From the NCBI GenBank assembly GCA_964575335.1, contig CAZNPU010000012.1, positions 1 through 64,000 of the forward strand: a DNA stretch of 64,000 nt. The letters run 5' to 3'. The stretch's first letter is position 1. Every line of letters starts with the position of its first letter. Both the position numbers and the translations under genes were made by a program. This document shows, one piece after another, positions 56,533 through 64,000 of this stretch. The notes under the pieces are model-generated. The model was not told the DNA's origin. It did not search any database and worked only from the letters and a program-made list of their open reading frames with translations. This stretch comes from CAZNPU01 sp964575335. Lineage in GTDB: Bacteria; Planctomycetota; Phycisphaerae; Phycisphaerales; SM1A02.

Positions 56533-57145
56533 TTTGCCTGCACCTGTCCCGCGTGCCGGGTCGCATCGCCCTGCGGTGATCGCCTTTTTCCTGATCACTT
56601 TGGTGATGCTGGCGGCTGATCTGACGCTGAAACACTGGTCGTTCAACCATGTGGCGCATCGACCAATCGGTCTGACCGCAGCCAATGCGCATTCGCCCGA
56701 TCTGATTCCGCCGCATGAAGGCCTCACCATTGTGCCTTCTGTGCTGCAGCTTCGACTCACGGTGAATCACGGCGCTGTCTTCGGGCTTGGCGGCGGCGGG
56801 CGGTGGTTTTTCATCGCCATCACCTTTGTCGCCATTGCGGTCATCACCGCCATGTTCTGGCGCAGCCCGCGCAATGCCTGGCTCATGCACATCGCGCTGG
56901 CGCTGATTCTCGCTGGCGCGCTCGGCAATCTGTATGACCGTCTTCGCTTCGGCGTGGTGCGAGACATGCTGCATCTGTTTCCCGGCGTGAAGCTGCCGTT
57001 CGGCTGGCAGTGGCCCGGCGGCATCGATGAGCTTTATCCGTGGATCTTCAATATCGCTGACGTCTCGCTGTGCGTGGGCGTGGTGATCATCGTCGTGCTG
57101 ATGCTGCGGTCAGAGCAGAAAGGTGAGAAAAAAGCCAGGGCGTAA
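56519..57145 (+). CDS. lspA: Lipoprotein signal peptidase (signal peptidase II)
   Basis: 208 residues. LspA is the aspartic protease that cleaves signal peptides of lipoproteins after lipid attachment, in the inner membrane. Four hydrophobic segments are visible. The two catalytic aspartates lie in GNLYDRL (family motif NxxDR) and FNIADVSLCVG (FNxAD). A loop of about 50 residues between helices 1 and 2 (PIGLTAANAHSPDLIPPHEG) is longer than in E. coli. It overlaps ispE by 14 bases and is in another frame. It would be needed for the several lipoproteins in this window, such as the TolC-like protein and the 44523 gene product. Confidence 0.93.
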   Translation: MPPADLPAPVPRAGSHRPAVIAFFLITLVMLAADLTLKHWSFNHVAHRPIGLTAANAHSPDLIPPHEGLTIVPSVLQLRLTVNHGAVFGLGGGGRWFFIAITFVAIAVITAMFWRSPRNAWLMHIALALILAGALGNLYDRLRFGVVRDMLHLFPGVKLPFGWQWPGGIDELYPWIFNIADVSLCVGVVIIVVLMLRSEQKGEKKARA

Positions 57146-57185
57146 CGCATGTGCGTGACGCGTGAGGGAGAGCTTGGGGGGAGCG

Positions 57186-58286
57186 TCAGTTGGGCTGCGT
57201 GAGATTTTCTGCCTCATCCTGCGCTGTCTTTTGCGGCCCGATGCCGCGCTGCTCCATTTGGCTTTGCGACATGATGGTGCGTACGCCGCGATAGCCTGTG
57301 ATCGGCTCGCCGTTCCATGTGCACGCGCTGTCCCAGGTGATGTGAGCGGTGTCGCGGCTGTCGATGTCGATCCACCACTCGCCCTGGGTGGTGAAGGTGC
57401 AGCGTTCAAAGCGCACATGCTCGGTGCCGGGCCAGATGAGCACCGAGGCTGGCCAGTTGTCGTGTGATTCGAACTCGAAGCGGCAGTTGCGGAAGATGAT
57501 GTGTCGGCACTCGCCGATGCTGACATCGGGCAGATCGTTGGGACGCACGCCGATGCGGATCGGGCCGCCTTTGAAGCTTGTGGTGTCAAAGGCAGCGCCG
57601 CGAACGAACATCAGCCACATCGTGGCTTTGCCGTTGCGATTTTCAAAAAGCGTATTGTGGACATTAAGTCCATGCACTGCACCAAGGCGGGCTGCGTATT
57701 GCGATCCGATGCTCAGTGAGGCGCGGTGCGGGGGCGATGATGCTGTGCTTTCAGGCTCAACGCAGGTTCGGAAGATGGAATTGGTGATGGTCCAGCTTCG
57801 GCCGCGTGCGCCGAAGATGCCGTAGCCGCGCGAGTTCAGCAGCACGTCGTCGGCTTTGACGTTGGGCGTGCGGCAGTTGAGAAAATGGCAATTGTCGATG
57901 ACGAGTTCGTCGACGCGCTGATTGTTGCCGATGTTGATGCCGTCGCCTACGCCTTCGAACACAAGATTGCGCAGCGTGATGCCGGTACGGTTGCCCTGGA
58001 ACGTTACGCCCTGAGGAATGCCGGTGACGTTTGCTGTGATGCGGCCGTCCCCAAACGCAGCGTGATCAGCATGAATCGTGAGCACGCCGTCCCATGTGTG
58101 CGGGCCGCTGTAGTTGATGTTGCCGATGCGCGTGATGTTTACCGGCGGCGGAGGCGGCGGGTTGGACGTTGATGTGGACCGCAGAGGCGTCTGGCGGGCC
58201 TGCATCGCCATGCCGCTGGCAGTACTCAGCAGTGCAAACAGCAGCATCACAGCAAGGCATGTCGTACGTGCGTTGTTGATGTTCAT
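57186..58286 (-). CDS. Exported right-handed beta-helix protein
   Basis: 366 residues from ATG 58286 (AGG about 9 bases upstream). A signal peptide (CLAVMLLFALLSTASGMAMQ) is followed by a Ser/Pro linker with six Pro in a row. A parallel beta-helix covers about residues 70-340: VTFQGNRTGITLRNLVFEG, ELVIDNCHFLNCRTPNV, WTITNSIFRTC, HIIFRNCRFEFESHDNWPAS and VRFERCTFTTQGEWWIDIDS. The Asn/Cys-rich coils resemble pectate-lyase-like or polygalacturonase-like proteins and planctomycete exported proteins. No catalytic set typical of a polysaccharide lyase is evident. It is convergent with lspA. Substrate unknown. Confidence 0.75.
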   Translation of the reverse strand: MNINNARTTCLAVMLLFALLSTASGMAMQARQTPLRSTSTSNPPPPPPVNITRIGNINYSGPHTWDGVLTIHADHAAFGDGRITANVTGIPQGVTFQGNRTGITLRNLVFEGVGDGINIGNNQRVDELVIDNCHFLNCRTPNVKADDVLLNSRGYGIFGARGRSWTITNSIFRTCVEPESTASSPPHRASLSIGSQYAARLGAVHGLNVHNTLFENRNGKATMWLMFVRGAAFDTTSFKGGPIRIGVRPNDLPDVSIGECRHIIFRNCRFEFESHDNWPASVLIWPGTEHVRFERCTFTTQGEWWIDIDSRDTAHITWDSACTWNGEPITGYRGVRTIMSQSQMEQRGIGPQKTAQDEAENLTQPN

Positions 58287-58596
58287 GCTGCGTACCTGCA
58301 TGGAAGAGGAATGCCAATGCGTTTCAACGGGAAAGAGCAAGGCTATTGAAGCAGCTTGGTTGCGGATAAATCAACAATCCTGCAGCACGGCAATGCAATT
58401 CGGAACTTGAACGGTTGATGAGCAGGAGCGATGAATTCACCGCGGAGAGCGCGGAGCACGCGGAGAGGGGGAGATGGGAGACAAGGAGGCGTGGAGACGC
58501 TCCTCTTCTCCTTGTCCCCTTGTCTTTCTGCCCCTTGTCTGCATCAGCAAGCGAACGGGCAGTGCATGAAGTGAACGCAGTTGTTTCTCTGTGTTG
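58287..58596. repeat. Intergenic region with CGCGGAG repeat and hairpin element, copy 5
   Basis: At 58433-58471 a CGCGGAG iteration (ATTCACCGCGGAGAGCGCGG and onward) is joined directly to a purine/pyrimidine hairpin element at 58469-58550. GGAGACAAGGAG is followed by CTCCTTGTCCCC after about 15-25 bases, with CCCCTTGTCTTTCTGCCCC and CCTTGTCTGC beyond. The fusion of two repeat families at one site suggests a composite unit. No gene is seen. Confidence 0.55.
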
Positions 58597-59406
58597 CTAT
58601 ATGTGCCGATTGACTTTTCGCATCACGTAGGCGGCTGCGTACATGCCGCTGATATCCTCGCGGTGAACGAATCGGGGCGGGTAGGTGTTGTTCAGCGGCT
58701 GCAGGCGAACGATTTGGCCTTCATCCTCGAAATACACGCGCTTGAACGTGGTTTCGTTGTCACGCTCTAGCCGCACAAAACAATCTGCGCCTGCTTCGGT
58801 GGGAAGCTGCGGCGAGAACACAACGATGTCGCCTTCCACATACTCAGGTTCCATCGAATCGCCGACGACGCGTGCTGCGAAGGCATCGGGATCGGACATC
58901 TCCGGGCAGGCCACGTATTCATCCGCTACCGACGCTGGGTAACCCAGATCGGTGAATTCGGTAGGATACCCTGCTGCCACCTTGTTGATCAGCGGAATCG
59001 AACGAGCCGGCCGAGAGAAGTTTTCCAGAGAGTGCGGCGGCTCCACGTTGGGCTTGGAGGCCTCCACCGCCTTACGCAAGGCTGCTACCGGATCGGCGCT
59101 GCGGATGGCCTGCTTCAATTCGCTTATCAGCGGCTGCGGCAATGTGTGCTGCCCGTTACGCAACCGCTTCAGATCCTTGGGCAGCGTTTGCCAGAGAACC
59201 GCTGAGACGATGCGGCCGTCGGTAATCTTCAACTTGCGTTCAATGCGATGAGCGCGATCCAGCGTGAGCTTACGCTGTCCCGACTCGATCAGCGACAACT
59301 GCGCTGTGCTGCAGCCGATGGCCTTGGCCAATTCTCCCTGCGTCATGTCCGCCTGACGGCGCAACATACGCACCAGCGCTCCAATGCCTGTTCGTTCCCT
59401 CGGCAT
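58597..59406 (-). CDS. LexA/CI-like self-cleaving repressor
   Basis: 269 residues from ATG 59406, chosen because GGAGG precedes it by 5 bases. An upstream frame to 59550 is Ala-rich and doubtful. The N-terminal XRE-type HTH (residues 8-60, QADMTQGELAKAIGCSTAQL then SLIESGQRKLTLDRAHR) binds DNA. The C-terminal S24/LexA peptidase region has a cleavage site A145-G146 (KVAAGYP), the nucleophile S184 in VVGDSMEPEYVEGDIVVF and the base K222 in TTFKRVYF. The spacings fit LexA/CI. Such repressors are inactivated by RecA-dependent self-cleavage after DNA damage. It is divergent from the phage-like gene set that follows, the usual layout for a prophage immunity repressor. Homology to cellular LexA is possible but less likely given context. 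Confidence 0.9.
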   Translation of the reverse strand: MPRERTGIGALVRMLRRQADMTQGELAKAIGCSTAQLSLIESGQRKLTLDRAHRIERKLKITDGRIVSAVLWQTLPKDLKRLRNGQHTLPQPLISELKQAIRSADPVAALRKAVEASKPNVEPPHSLENFSRPARSIPLINKVAAGYPTEFTDLGYPASVADEYVACPEMSDPDAFAARVVGDSMEPEYVEGDIVVFSPQLPTEAGADCFVRLERDNETTFKRVYFEDEGQIVRLQPLNNTYPPRFVHREDISGMYAAAYVMRKVNRHI

Positions 59407-59828
59407 GTGTCCTCCCATCATGTGCAATCTTCGCCGAGACTCTTCAACATGCGCTGCTGCTGCTGCTGCTGTTGTTGCCGCCGCTGCCAGCCAGTTGTCA
59501 GTGATCACGGGCAACTGCTGATCAACATCACCAGCAGGAGCCTGTGACAAAACGCAACCGTACAGCGCTGCAGCAATTCTGATTCTGACCTTGAACGCGA
59601 ATCATTCTGGCGCGGCGTCGGCTGCGATCCAGATCACATCCGCACCCAGACGTTTGCGCCTGCTGCAGCGATACATGTCAAAGAACGGGTCTCGGCCCGG
59701 AAGTTCTCCGTAAAAAAGTTTACATTTATGAAAACCCGCGCTTGCCTTGGCGCATTTGTAGTGTAAACGTAATTGACAATTGAGCAATCGCGTTTTGATC
59801 TTCGGGGTCTATTTTCCGGCAGGTGCTT
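59407..59828. promoter_or_regulatory. Divergent control region of the phage-like module
   Basis: 422 bases. Two inverted half sites are seen: GTTTACA (59718-59724, context GTTTACATTTATGAAAAC) and TGTAAAC (59762-59768, whose reverse reads GTTTACACTACAAATGC). They match each other as GTTTACAnTnnnnAA and are about 44 bases apart, so they could be a repressor operator pair. TTGACA (59773-59778) could be a -35 for the rightward genes; the best -10 nearby (TTTGAT at 59794-59799) has 15-base spacing and is weak. The left part (59450-59490) is GCTGCT-type simple sequence, which a longer repressor frame would read as an Ala-rich segment. Confidence 0.5.
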
Positions 59829-60269
59829 ATGTCACATCAACTTACGATCAAGGGGGCTGATCGGGACGATCGTGGTCTTCGCGTATTGCGGGATCGTCGC
59901 AATGCCGTGGAAGAGCTGCTGCTGTGTGCTGCGTATCTGGATCCGTGCGATCAGGCGCTGGTGCACAGCGTGTACGATCGTGGCATTCGGGTGGCTGAAC
60001 TGGCCCGGGCCACGCGGTCCAGGCCGGCGGCAGTGCGGCGACGATTGCATCGCATCGCCAAACGTCTGCGATCGCCGCTGTTTCGATACGTCATGTGCAA
60101 CAGTTGCCACTGGCCGCTGCACCGCCGCAGGATTGCTGAGGCAGTCATTTTGCGAGGCGAGCCGCAACGCGAAGCCGCAGCCAGGCTTGGCGTGACGCTG
60201 CATCAGCTTCGCCAGGAGATTCTGCGGATTCACGCATTGTACGAAGCGCACACTGACAGGCAGCGATGA
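59829..60269 (+). CDS. Tandem helix-turn-helix protein
   Basis: 146 residues. ATG 59829 is preceded by AGGTG. Two HTH-like segments are seen. The first is sigma-factor region-4-like (DRGIRVAELARATRSRPAAV then RRRLHRIAKRLRSP, about 50-85) and the second reads EPQREAAARLGVTLHQLRQE (about 110-132). A CNSCHW between them resembles a short zinc knuckle. A highly basic stretch fits DNA binding. It is the first rightward gene after the repressor and so likely regulates the module. Sigma-like activity is not proven: region 2 of sigma-70 is absent. Confidence 0.75.
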   Translation: MSHQLTIKGADRDDRGLRVLRDRRNAVEELLLCAAYLDPCDQALVHSVYDRGIRVAELARATRSRPAAVRRRLHRIAKRLRSPLFRYVMCNSCHWPLHRRRIAEAVILRGEPQREAAARLGVTLHQLRQEILRIHALYEAHTDRQR

Positions 60270-60478
60270 ATGTGCAATCCTCATCGTTAATGGTGATTGA
60301 ATGGATGCAAAGCACATGATGCGTCGCATGCGTGTTCCTGTACTGATTGCGAAAACAGCAACGCAGCGGTGAATGCAACGGCGACGCATTGGCGTGCAAC
60401 ATGGGGATGCACGCAGCCTCGGTTGTCGCTCGAGTTGTTTGTGTTTTCATTTCGGAGTCGGGGATTTCCGGGGGTGTT

Positions 60479-61228
60479 ATGCGATACGTTTTGCAGGTTC
60501 AGAAATCTGTCCGCACTGCGCCAGCGGTTGATCCGCAGCAGCCATCGATGCGGGTGCTTGAACTGGCGAGCATGTTCGGCCTGGGCGTTGACGAATCGCA
60601 CGAACTCGCAATCGTGCCGCGGTGCGAACTGCCGCTGCCCCTGCCGGGTGTGGTGTTCATCACCGGTCCTTCCGGTTCGGGCAAATCCACCCTTCTCATG
60701 CTGCTGGCTCAGGCACTGACGCAACAGGGCTTGAACATCATTAACCTCGCATCGCTTCCGCCTGCCCGCGATGCTCCGCTGGTGGACGCAATCGGCACGA
60801 CGCTGGAGCAGGCAACGCACTTCCTCTCGCTGGCGGGTTTGAACGAAGCGTTCATCATGCTGCGCCGGCCGCACGAACTCAGCGACGGCCAGCGATATCG
60901 CTTCACCATCGCCCGGGCCATGGAACAGGCGGAAGTTGCAGCAGCAACAACGGCGACGCCAACGGTCATCTTGGCGGATGAATTCGGAGCGGCGCTGGAT
61001 CGCCTGACCGCCCACACCATTGCTCGCAACGTGCGACGATGGGTCAGCCGCCCCCGCCCGCACCCGCTGACATTCGTTGCTGCCACCACACACGACGATC
61101 TGCTCGAATCGCTCTGCCCCGATGTGCTGATCTGCAAGGGCCTGGGCGAAGCCATCGAAATCATGACGATGACCGACGCCGCCGCACAGCCCAATGCTGA
61201 AGCTGATGCAAACCCGGTGCAGCTGTAA
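60479..61228 (+). CDS. ABC-type ATPase (COG2401-like, non-transporter)
   Basis: 249 residues from ATG 60479. All catalytic motifs are present: Walker A GPSGSGKST (63-71), signature ELSDGQ (LSDGQ at 134-138), Walker B VILADEF (163-169) and the H-loop H205 (ATTHDD). No membrane segment or permease is nearby. Pairing with an acetyltransferase gene 63 bases downstream matches COG2401, defined as an ABC ATPase fused to an acetyltransferase domain. So this looks like a split version. Its role in the fusion family is not known. The gene lies between an HTH protein and a GNAT protein in a phage-like gene set. Confidence 0.88.
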   Translation: MRYVLQVQKSVRTAPAVDPQQPSMRVLELASMFGLGVDESHELAIVPRCELPLPLPGVVFITGPSGSGKSTLLMLLAQALTQQGLNIINLASLPPARDAPLVDAIGTTLEQATHFLSLAGLNEAFIMLRRPHELSDGQRYRFTIARAMEQAEVAAATTATPTVILADEFGAALDRLTAHTIARNVRRWVSRPRPHPLTFVAATTHDDLLESLCPDVLICKGLGEAIEIMTMTDAAAQPNAEADANPVQL

Positions 61229-61291
61229 CTACAGCTCGATCCGCTTCGTCAATCACCGTCCATATATCCACATGCTTGCAACAGGTCTGAC

Positions 61292-62134
61292 ATGCTACCG
61301 ACACACCATGCAGCAGACGATTTGGCGCATCAGTTGCGAACGCGATTCCAAACGTGCGGTTATCGTGCATCGCTGCTTGATGAAGTGCATATCGAGCAAG
61401 GTGAGCGGGCTGATTACCGCGCGTTGAGTGCGTTTCATTACAAGAGCAGTCACCCCGGCGCGGTAACGTCGATTGTACGCATGACGCATCGGGCGCCTAC
61501 TGTTGTCGGCCGATACCTGCAGCGGCGCGATGAGACGCGCGTTGTGGGCATTCTGGTGCGATCACTGCCGCATCTGTGCTGCCGGCTTCGCAATATTGCA
61601 ACGGAAAACCGTTACGCCGGGATGCGCATTCTTGACAGCGCCGCTTTGCTCAATCGTGAAGTGCGCTGCATCAGCCGCGTTGTGCTTGATCCGCAGTGGC
61701 GTGGATTGGGATTGGCGGTGCGTCTGGTGCGCTACGCGCTGGAGCATCCGGAGCCGACACGTCCGCCGCTGGCATATACCGAAGCCCTGGCAGCGATGGG
61801 GCGCGTGTCACCGTTTTTTGAGCGTGCGGGCATGGTGCGTTACGAGCGTCCGCTGCGCAGCCGCGCTGAACACGCCAGGCTGCTTGATGCGATGAACCGC
61901 GTCGGCCTTGAACCGCCGATGCTTGCCTCACGCGCGCTTGTACATAATCGCCTGCAGCAGTTGACGCCAGATGATCAGCGCTGGTTTGAGGCGGAACTTC
62001 GCCGATGGCGACGCGCAGCCGGGCGAACACCTCGCGCGCAGCTTGAGGCGATGTCTCTGAATGAACTGCTGCTCGCAGCACGTGACATGTTGATGGTGGT
62101 GCCGGTGTACTACCTGTTTCGCCACGTGCAATGA
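61292..62134 (+). CDS. GNAT-like acetyltransferase
   Basis: 280 residues. The coenzyme A binding motif A is RCISRVVLDPQWRGLGLAVR (RGLGLA at 137-142), followed by motif B-like AYTEALAAMGRVSPFFERAG. A basic/hydrophobic N-terminal (residues 1-120) region has no recognised partner. The C-terminal 90 residues are helical, with TPDDQRWFEAELRRWRRAAG and RAQLEAMSLNELLLAARDML. It follows the ABC ATPase by 63 bases, in keeping with the COG2401 fusion split into two genes. Possible targets are a DNA-bound protein or a phage or host factor; the substrate is unknown. Confidence 0.8.
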   Translation: MLPTHHAADDLAHQLRTRFQTCGYRASLLDEVHIEQGERADYRALSAFHYKSSHPGAVTSIVRMTHRAPTVVGRYLQRRDETRVVGILVRSLPHLCCRLRNIATENRYAGMRILDSAALLNREVRCISRVVLDPQWRGLGLAVRLVRYALEHPEPTRPPLAYTEALAAMGRVSPFFERAGMVRYERPLRSRAEHARLLDAMNRVGLEPPMLASRALVHNRLQQLTPDDQRWFEAELRRWRRAAGRTPRAQLEAMSLNELLLAARDMLMVVPVYYLFRHVQ

Positions 62135-62219
62135 CTGAACGATTCACAGACGCGCTGCGTGGCGCATGCTGTGGAAGTTATTCATTGTTTTTCAGACTTC
62201 TTTTTTCCGGGTGAATCTC

Positions 62220-62819
62220 ATGCCGCAGATACCTCTTGCTCAGATCGACGCTCATCCCGACAACGCCAACCGCATGCCGGAACCGCTGCTGGTGAAGCTG
62301 GAGCGCCACATTCGTGAATCAGGCGGCAAATATCCGCCGTTGATCGTCCGACCGCATCCCACGCAGAGCGATCGCTATCAGTTGCTTGACGGCCATCATC
62401 GTGCCCAAGTGCTGCGCCGGCTTGGATACGAGACTGCTGCGTGCGAGGTCTGGGAGGTGGACGATCAACAGGCCACGCTTTTGTTGCTCACGCTCAACAG
62501 ATTGCAGGGCGAAGATGATCCGCAGCGTCGCGGCAAGCTGATGGCGAAACTGGCGGACTCGCTTGGAATGACGACGCTGGCTGCGCTGCTGCCTGATGAT
62601 GCGGATCGAATTCGCCGCCTGATGGCGACAACACAGCCGCCGCCCATGCCTGCTCCTGCGCCTTTGATAACCGACATGCCACAGGCGGTGACATTTTTTC
62701 TCACCCAATCGCAGCGCTCGCGATTGCTGAAGCGGCTTGATGCTGTCGCCCACGATCGAAGCGCAGCGCTGGTGCAACTGCTGGGGCTGGGCAGCGATGA
62801 TGCGTGCAGCAGTGCATAG
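62220..62819 (+). CDS. ParB/sulfiredoxin-fold domain protein
   Basis: 199 residues from ATG 62220 (GGGTGA 6 bases upstream). The N-terminal ParB-like domain is clear: QIPLAQIDAHPDNANRMPEP, GGKYPPLIVRPHP, then QLLDGHHRAQVLRRLGYETA, with the DGHHR core. This fold in ParB hydrolyses CTP; in phage proteins it is found in a variety of contexts, including regulation of packaging. The C-terminal half has no HTH of the ParB-KorB kind; it is Pro/Ala-rich followed by a Ser/Arg/Leu-rich helix. Position just before terminase genes supports a phage role. Confidence 0.85.
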   Translation: MPQIPLAQIDAHPDNANRMPEPLLVKLERHIRESGGKYPPLIVRPHPTQSDRYQLLDGHHRAQVLRRLGYETAACEVWEVDDQQATLLLLTLNRLQGEDDPQRRGKLMAKLADSLGMTTLAALLPDDADRIRRLMATTQPPPMPAPAPLITDMPQAVTFFLTQSQRSRLLKRLDAVAHDRSAALVQLLGLGSDDACSSA

Positions 62820-62953
62820 CTGCCAGCACGGATGAGTTTCGAACTGTCGCGCTCGTGGCGCAGCGCTTTATCGCATTTGTCCAGATACTGCAATCGAACA
62901 GCGCAAGCGCATGTGTTTCACACGCACAGCGCTCATTGACTCCGGGGTTATAT

Positions 62954-63439
62954 ATGACTGACACGCCAACAACGCCCAGCCGCACGCGCCGGTCGCGCTC
63001 GCGGCCGCGTCGCCTGACCATTCTCGATCATGTTCTGGAGGCGGACCTCACGCCCATGCAGATCGCTCAGAAGCTGGGCGTGAGCATGGCTGACCTTGCT
63101 GATTGGATCGCTGATCCGCGCAACGTGCGCATTGTGCAGGGTTACGTTCGCCTGGCTGATCTTCGCGCGCAGATTCTGGTCAGCACCTACCGCGCCGCTG
63201 CGACGATTCGGCTGATCAATATTGCAGGCGACACCGAATCACCCGAACTGTCCCGCCGGGCAAGCATCGATCTGCTGCGCGCCGAATTGCCCGCCATCGG
63301 CCTGAAATCGCTCGATGATGCTGATTCTGCCGGCTTGACCAGCAGCGCGCGTGCGCCAAGCGAAGCAGCGATCCTGCGCACGCTTGAGGAGCTTGGCAAG
63401 CTGGATGATGCAAACGATCAGGCAGGTGCATCGGCATGA
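62954..63439 (+). CDS. Terminase small subunit-like DNA-binding protein
   Basis: 161 residues from ATG 62954. A basic Arg-rich N-terminus (TPTTPSRTRRSRSRPRRL) precedes an HTH (EADLTPMQIAQKLGVSMADL, about 30-55) and helical segments. Small terminase subunits have this make-up: an HTH and an oligomerisation domain. The stop overlaps the start of a terminase large subunit (ATGA at 63436-63439), the usual order TerS-TerL. It is called by position plus HTH; no family signature beyond that was seen, so another DNA-binding role is possible. Confidence 0.65.
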   Translation: MTDTPTTPSRTRRSRSRPRRLTILDHVLEADLTPMQIAQKLGVSMADLADWIADPRNVRIVQGYVRLADLRAQILVSTYRAAATIRLINIAGDTESPELSRRASIDLLRAELPAIGLKSLDDADSAGLTSSARAPSEAAILRTLEELGKLDDANDQAGASA

Positions 63440-64000
63440 ATACGTCACTGTCATCATCGCCATCGTCATCGCAATCACATGCCGCATCGATTCACCTTGT
63501 GGTGCGAAGGTCAGTTCGTCACATCCGGCCGCGCAATGCCGATCAGTTGCATGCGTTTGTGCGGGCGGTGCTGGGTTTTCGAATACCGCGCCGCCCCATG
63601 ATCGTAGGGCACGATGCGCCGTTTGATTATGTGACGCATGCGTTTTTTGAAACCTGCAAACCGCGCGATGCTGTGGTATGGGCGAATCGGGGCGGCGGCA
63701 AGACGCAAATCGGCGCGATCGTCACGCTGCTGGACATGCTGTTCAAGCCCGGCATTCAGGTGCGCATTCTTGGCGGATCGTTCGAGCAATCGTCAAAGAT
63801 GTACCGCTATCTCAAACAGATGCTTGAGCATGAAGCGTTCTGCGATCTGATTGCGGGCAATCTGACCGGCAGATACGTTGAACTCATCAACGGCTCGCGC
63901 GTGGAAGTGCTGAGCCAATCCGAGCGGGCGGTGCGCGGCCAGCGCGTTCACAAATTGCGCTGCGATGAAGTTGAACTGTTTGATCCTGATGTGTGGGATG
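63436..64000 (+). CDS. Terminase large subunit (3' end cut by the window)
   Basis: The first 188 codons are visible. ATG 63436 overlaps the preceding stop codon. An N-terminal Ser-rich leader is followed by RRPMIVGHDAPFDYVTHAFF, then the Walker A variant WANRGGGKTQ (84-90, with K89-T90), VRILGGSFEQSSKMYRYLKQ, GSRVEVLSQSERAVRGQR and Walker B LRCDEVELFD (D177-E178). This is the ATPase part of terminase, the motor that packages DNA into phage capsids. The R-x-GGGKT loop is typical of phage terminases. The nuclease domain would lie beyond the window. Whether the protein packages phage DNA or is domesticated cannot be told from this part. Confidence 0.85.
   Translation, partial: MNTSLSSSPSSSQSHAASIHLVVRRSVRHIRPRNADQLHAFVRAVLGFRIPRRPMIVGHDAPFDYVTHAFFETCKPRDAVVWANRGGGKTQIGAIVTLLDMLFKPGIQVRILGGSFEQSSKMYRYLKQMLEHEAFCDLIAGNLTGRYVELINGSRVEVLSQSERAVRGQRVHKLRCDEVELFDPDVWD

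Noticed and set aside
62174..62206. Intrinsic terminator between the acetyltransferase and ParB-like genes.
   Set aside because: The stem is only five AT-rich pairs with a 17-base loop, although six T follow. It is too weak to call.

Overview
The window comes from a bacterial chromosome of roughly 60% GC. The gene content points to a planctomycete, most likely of the Phycisphaerae type. The evidence is a secreted protein with C-terminal dockerin-like repeats (GDGxVNVDDLLxxI), flagellar switch genes scattered singly, very large exported proteins of no known family, a GH35-like protein and weak Shine-Dalgarno use. This placement is an inference from gene content; no rRNA or marker phylogeny is available. 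Genes are mostly single or in pairs on both strands, with few long operons. No tRNA, rRNA or CRISPR array was seen.

Region 1-11000: the 3' part of clpC ending in a clean intrinsic terminator; a small membrane protein; an HD-GYP protein; a LOG-family protein; a WecA/MraY-type glycan transferase translationally coupled to an O-antigen-ligase-like protein with a TPR tail; and a DsbD reductase. Region 11000-24600: fliM, a PqiA-like protein, a ligase-associated DEXH helicase, tsaB, then a signalling cluster (HTH-receiver, HDOD-GAF-histidine kinase, degenerate receiver-GAF), a CBS plus erythromycin-esterase-like pair, and fliN about 12 kb from fliM. Region 24600-36600: a GH15 glucoamylase-like enzyme, a TolC and HlyD-type efflux pair without an inner-membrane partner, a GH35-like protein whose two catalytic glutamates are alanines, a hypothetical protein, upp and an exported DUF6263-like protein.

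Region 36700-49100: an apparently solitary beta-class DNA methyltransferase, the dockerin-like exported protein, a 1479-residue exported protein ending in a protein-kinase-like domain and followed by a small lipoprotein, YdeI and OsmC homologues flanking a 21-bp tandem palindrome array, gapA, two copies of a GTAGGGTGGGT repeat element and a membrane protein. Region 49600-58300: a PhnP-like hydrolase, a giant AsmA-like protein, a PilZ protein, overlapping ispE and lspA, and an exported beta-helix protein.

Region 58600-64000 is different. A LexA/CI-type self-cleaving repressor faces a rightward set of genes: a tandem-HTH protein, an ABC ATPase, a GNAT acetyltransferase, a ParB-like protein, a terminase-small-subunit-like protein and a terminase large subunit cut by the window end. 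This looks like the left end of a prophage or of a domesticated phage-derived system. The ABC ATPase and acetyltransferase pair resembles the two halves of the COG2401 fusion proteins. It is the strongest candidate here for an undescribed system.

Intergenic DNA carries several repeat families: purine/pyrimidine-strand hairpins containing CCTTGTCTCC-like strings, CGCGGAG repeats, perfect palindromes near fliN and the efflux operon, and simple tetranucleotide repeats.
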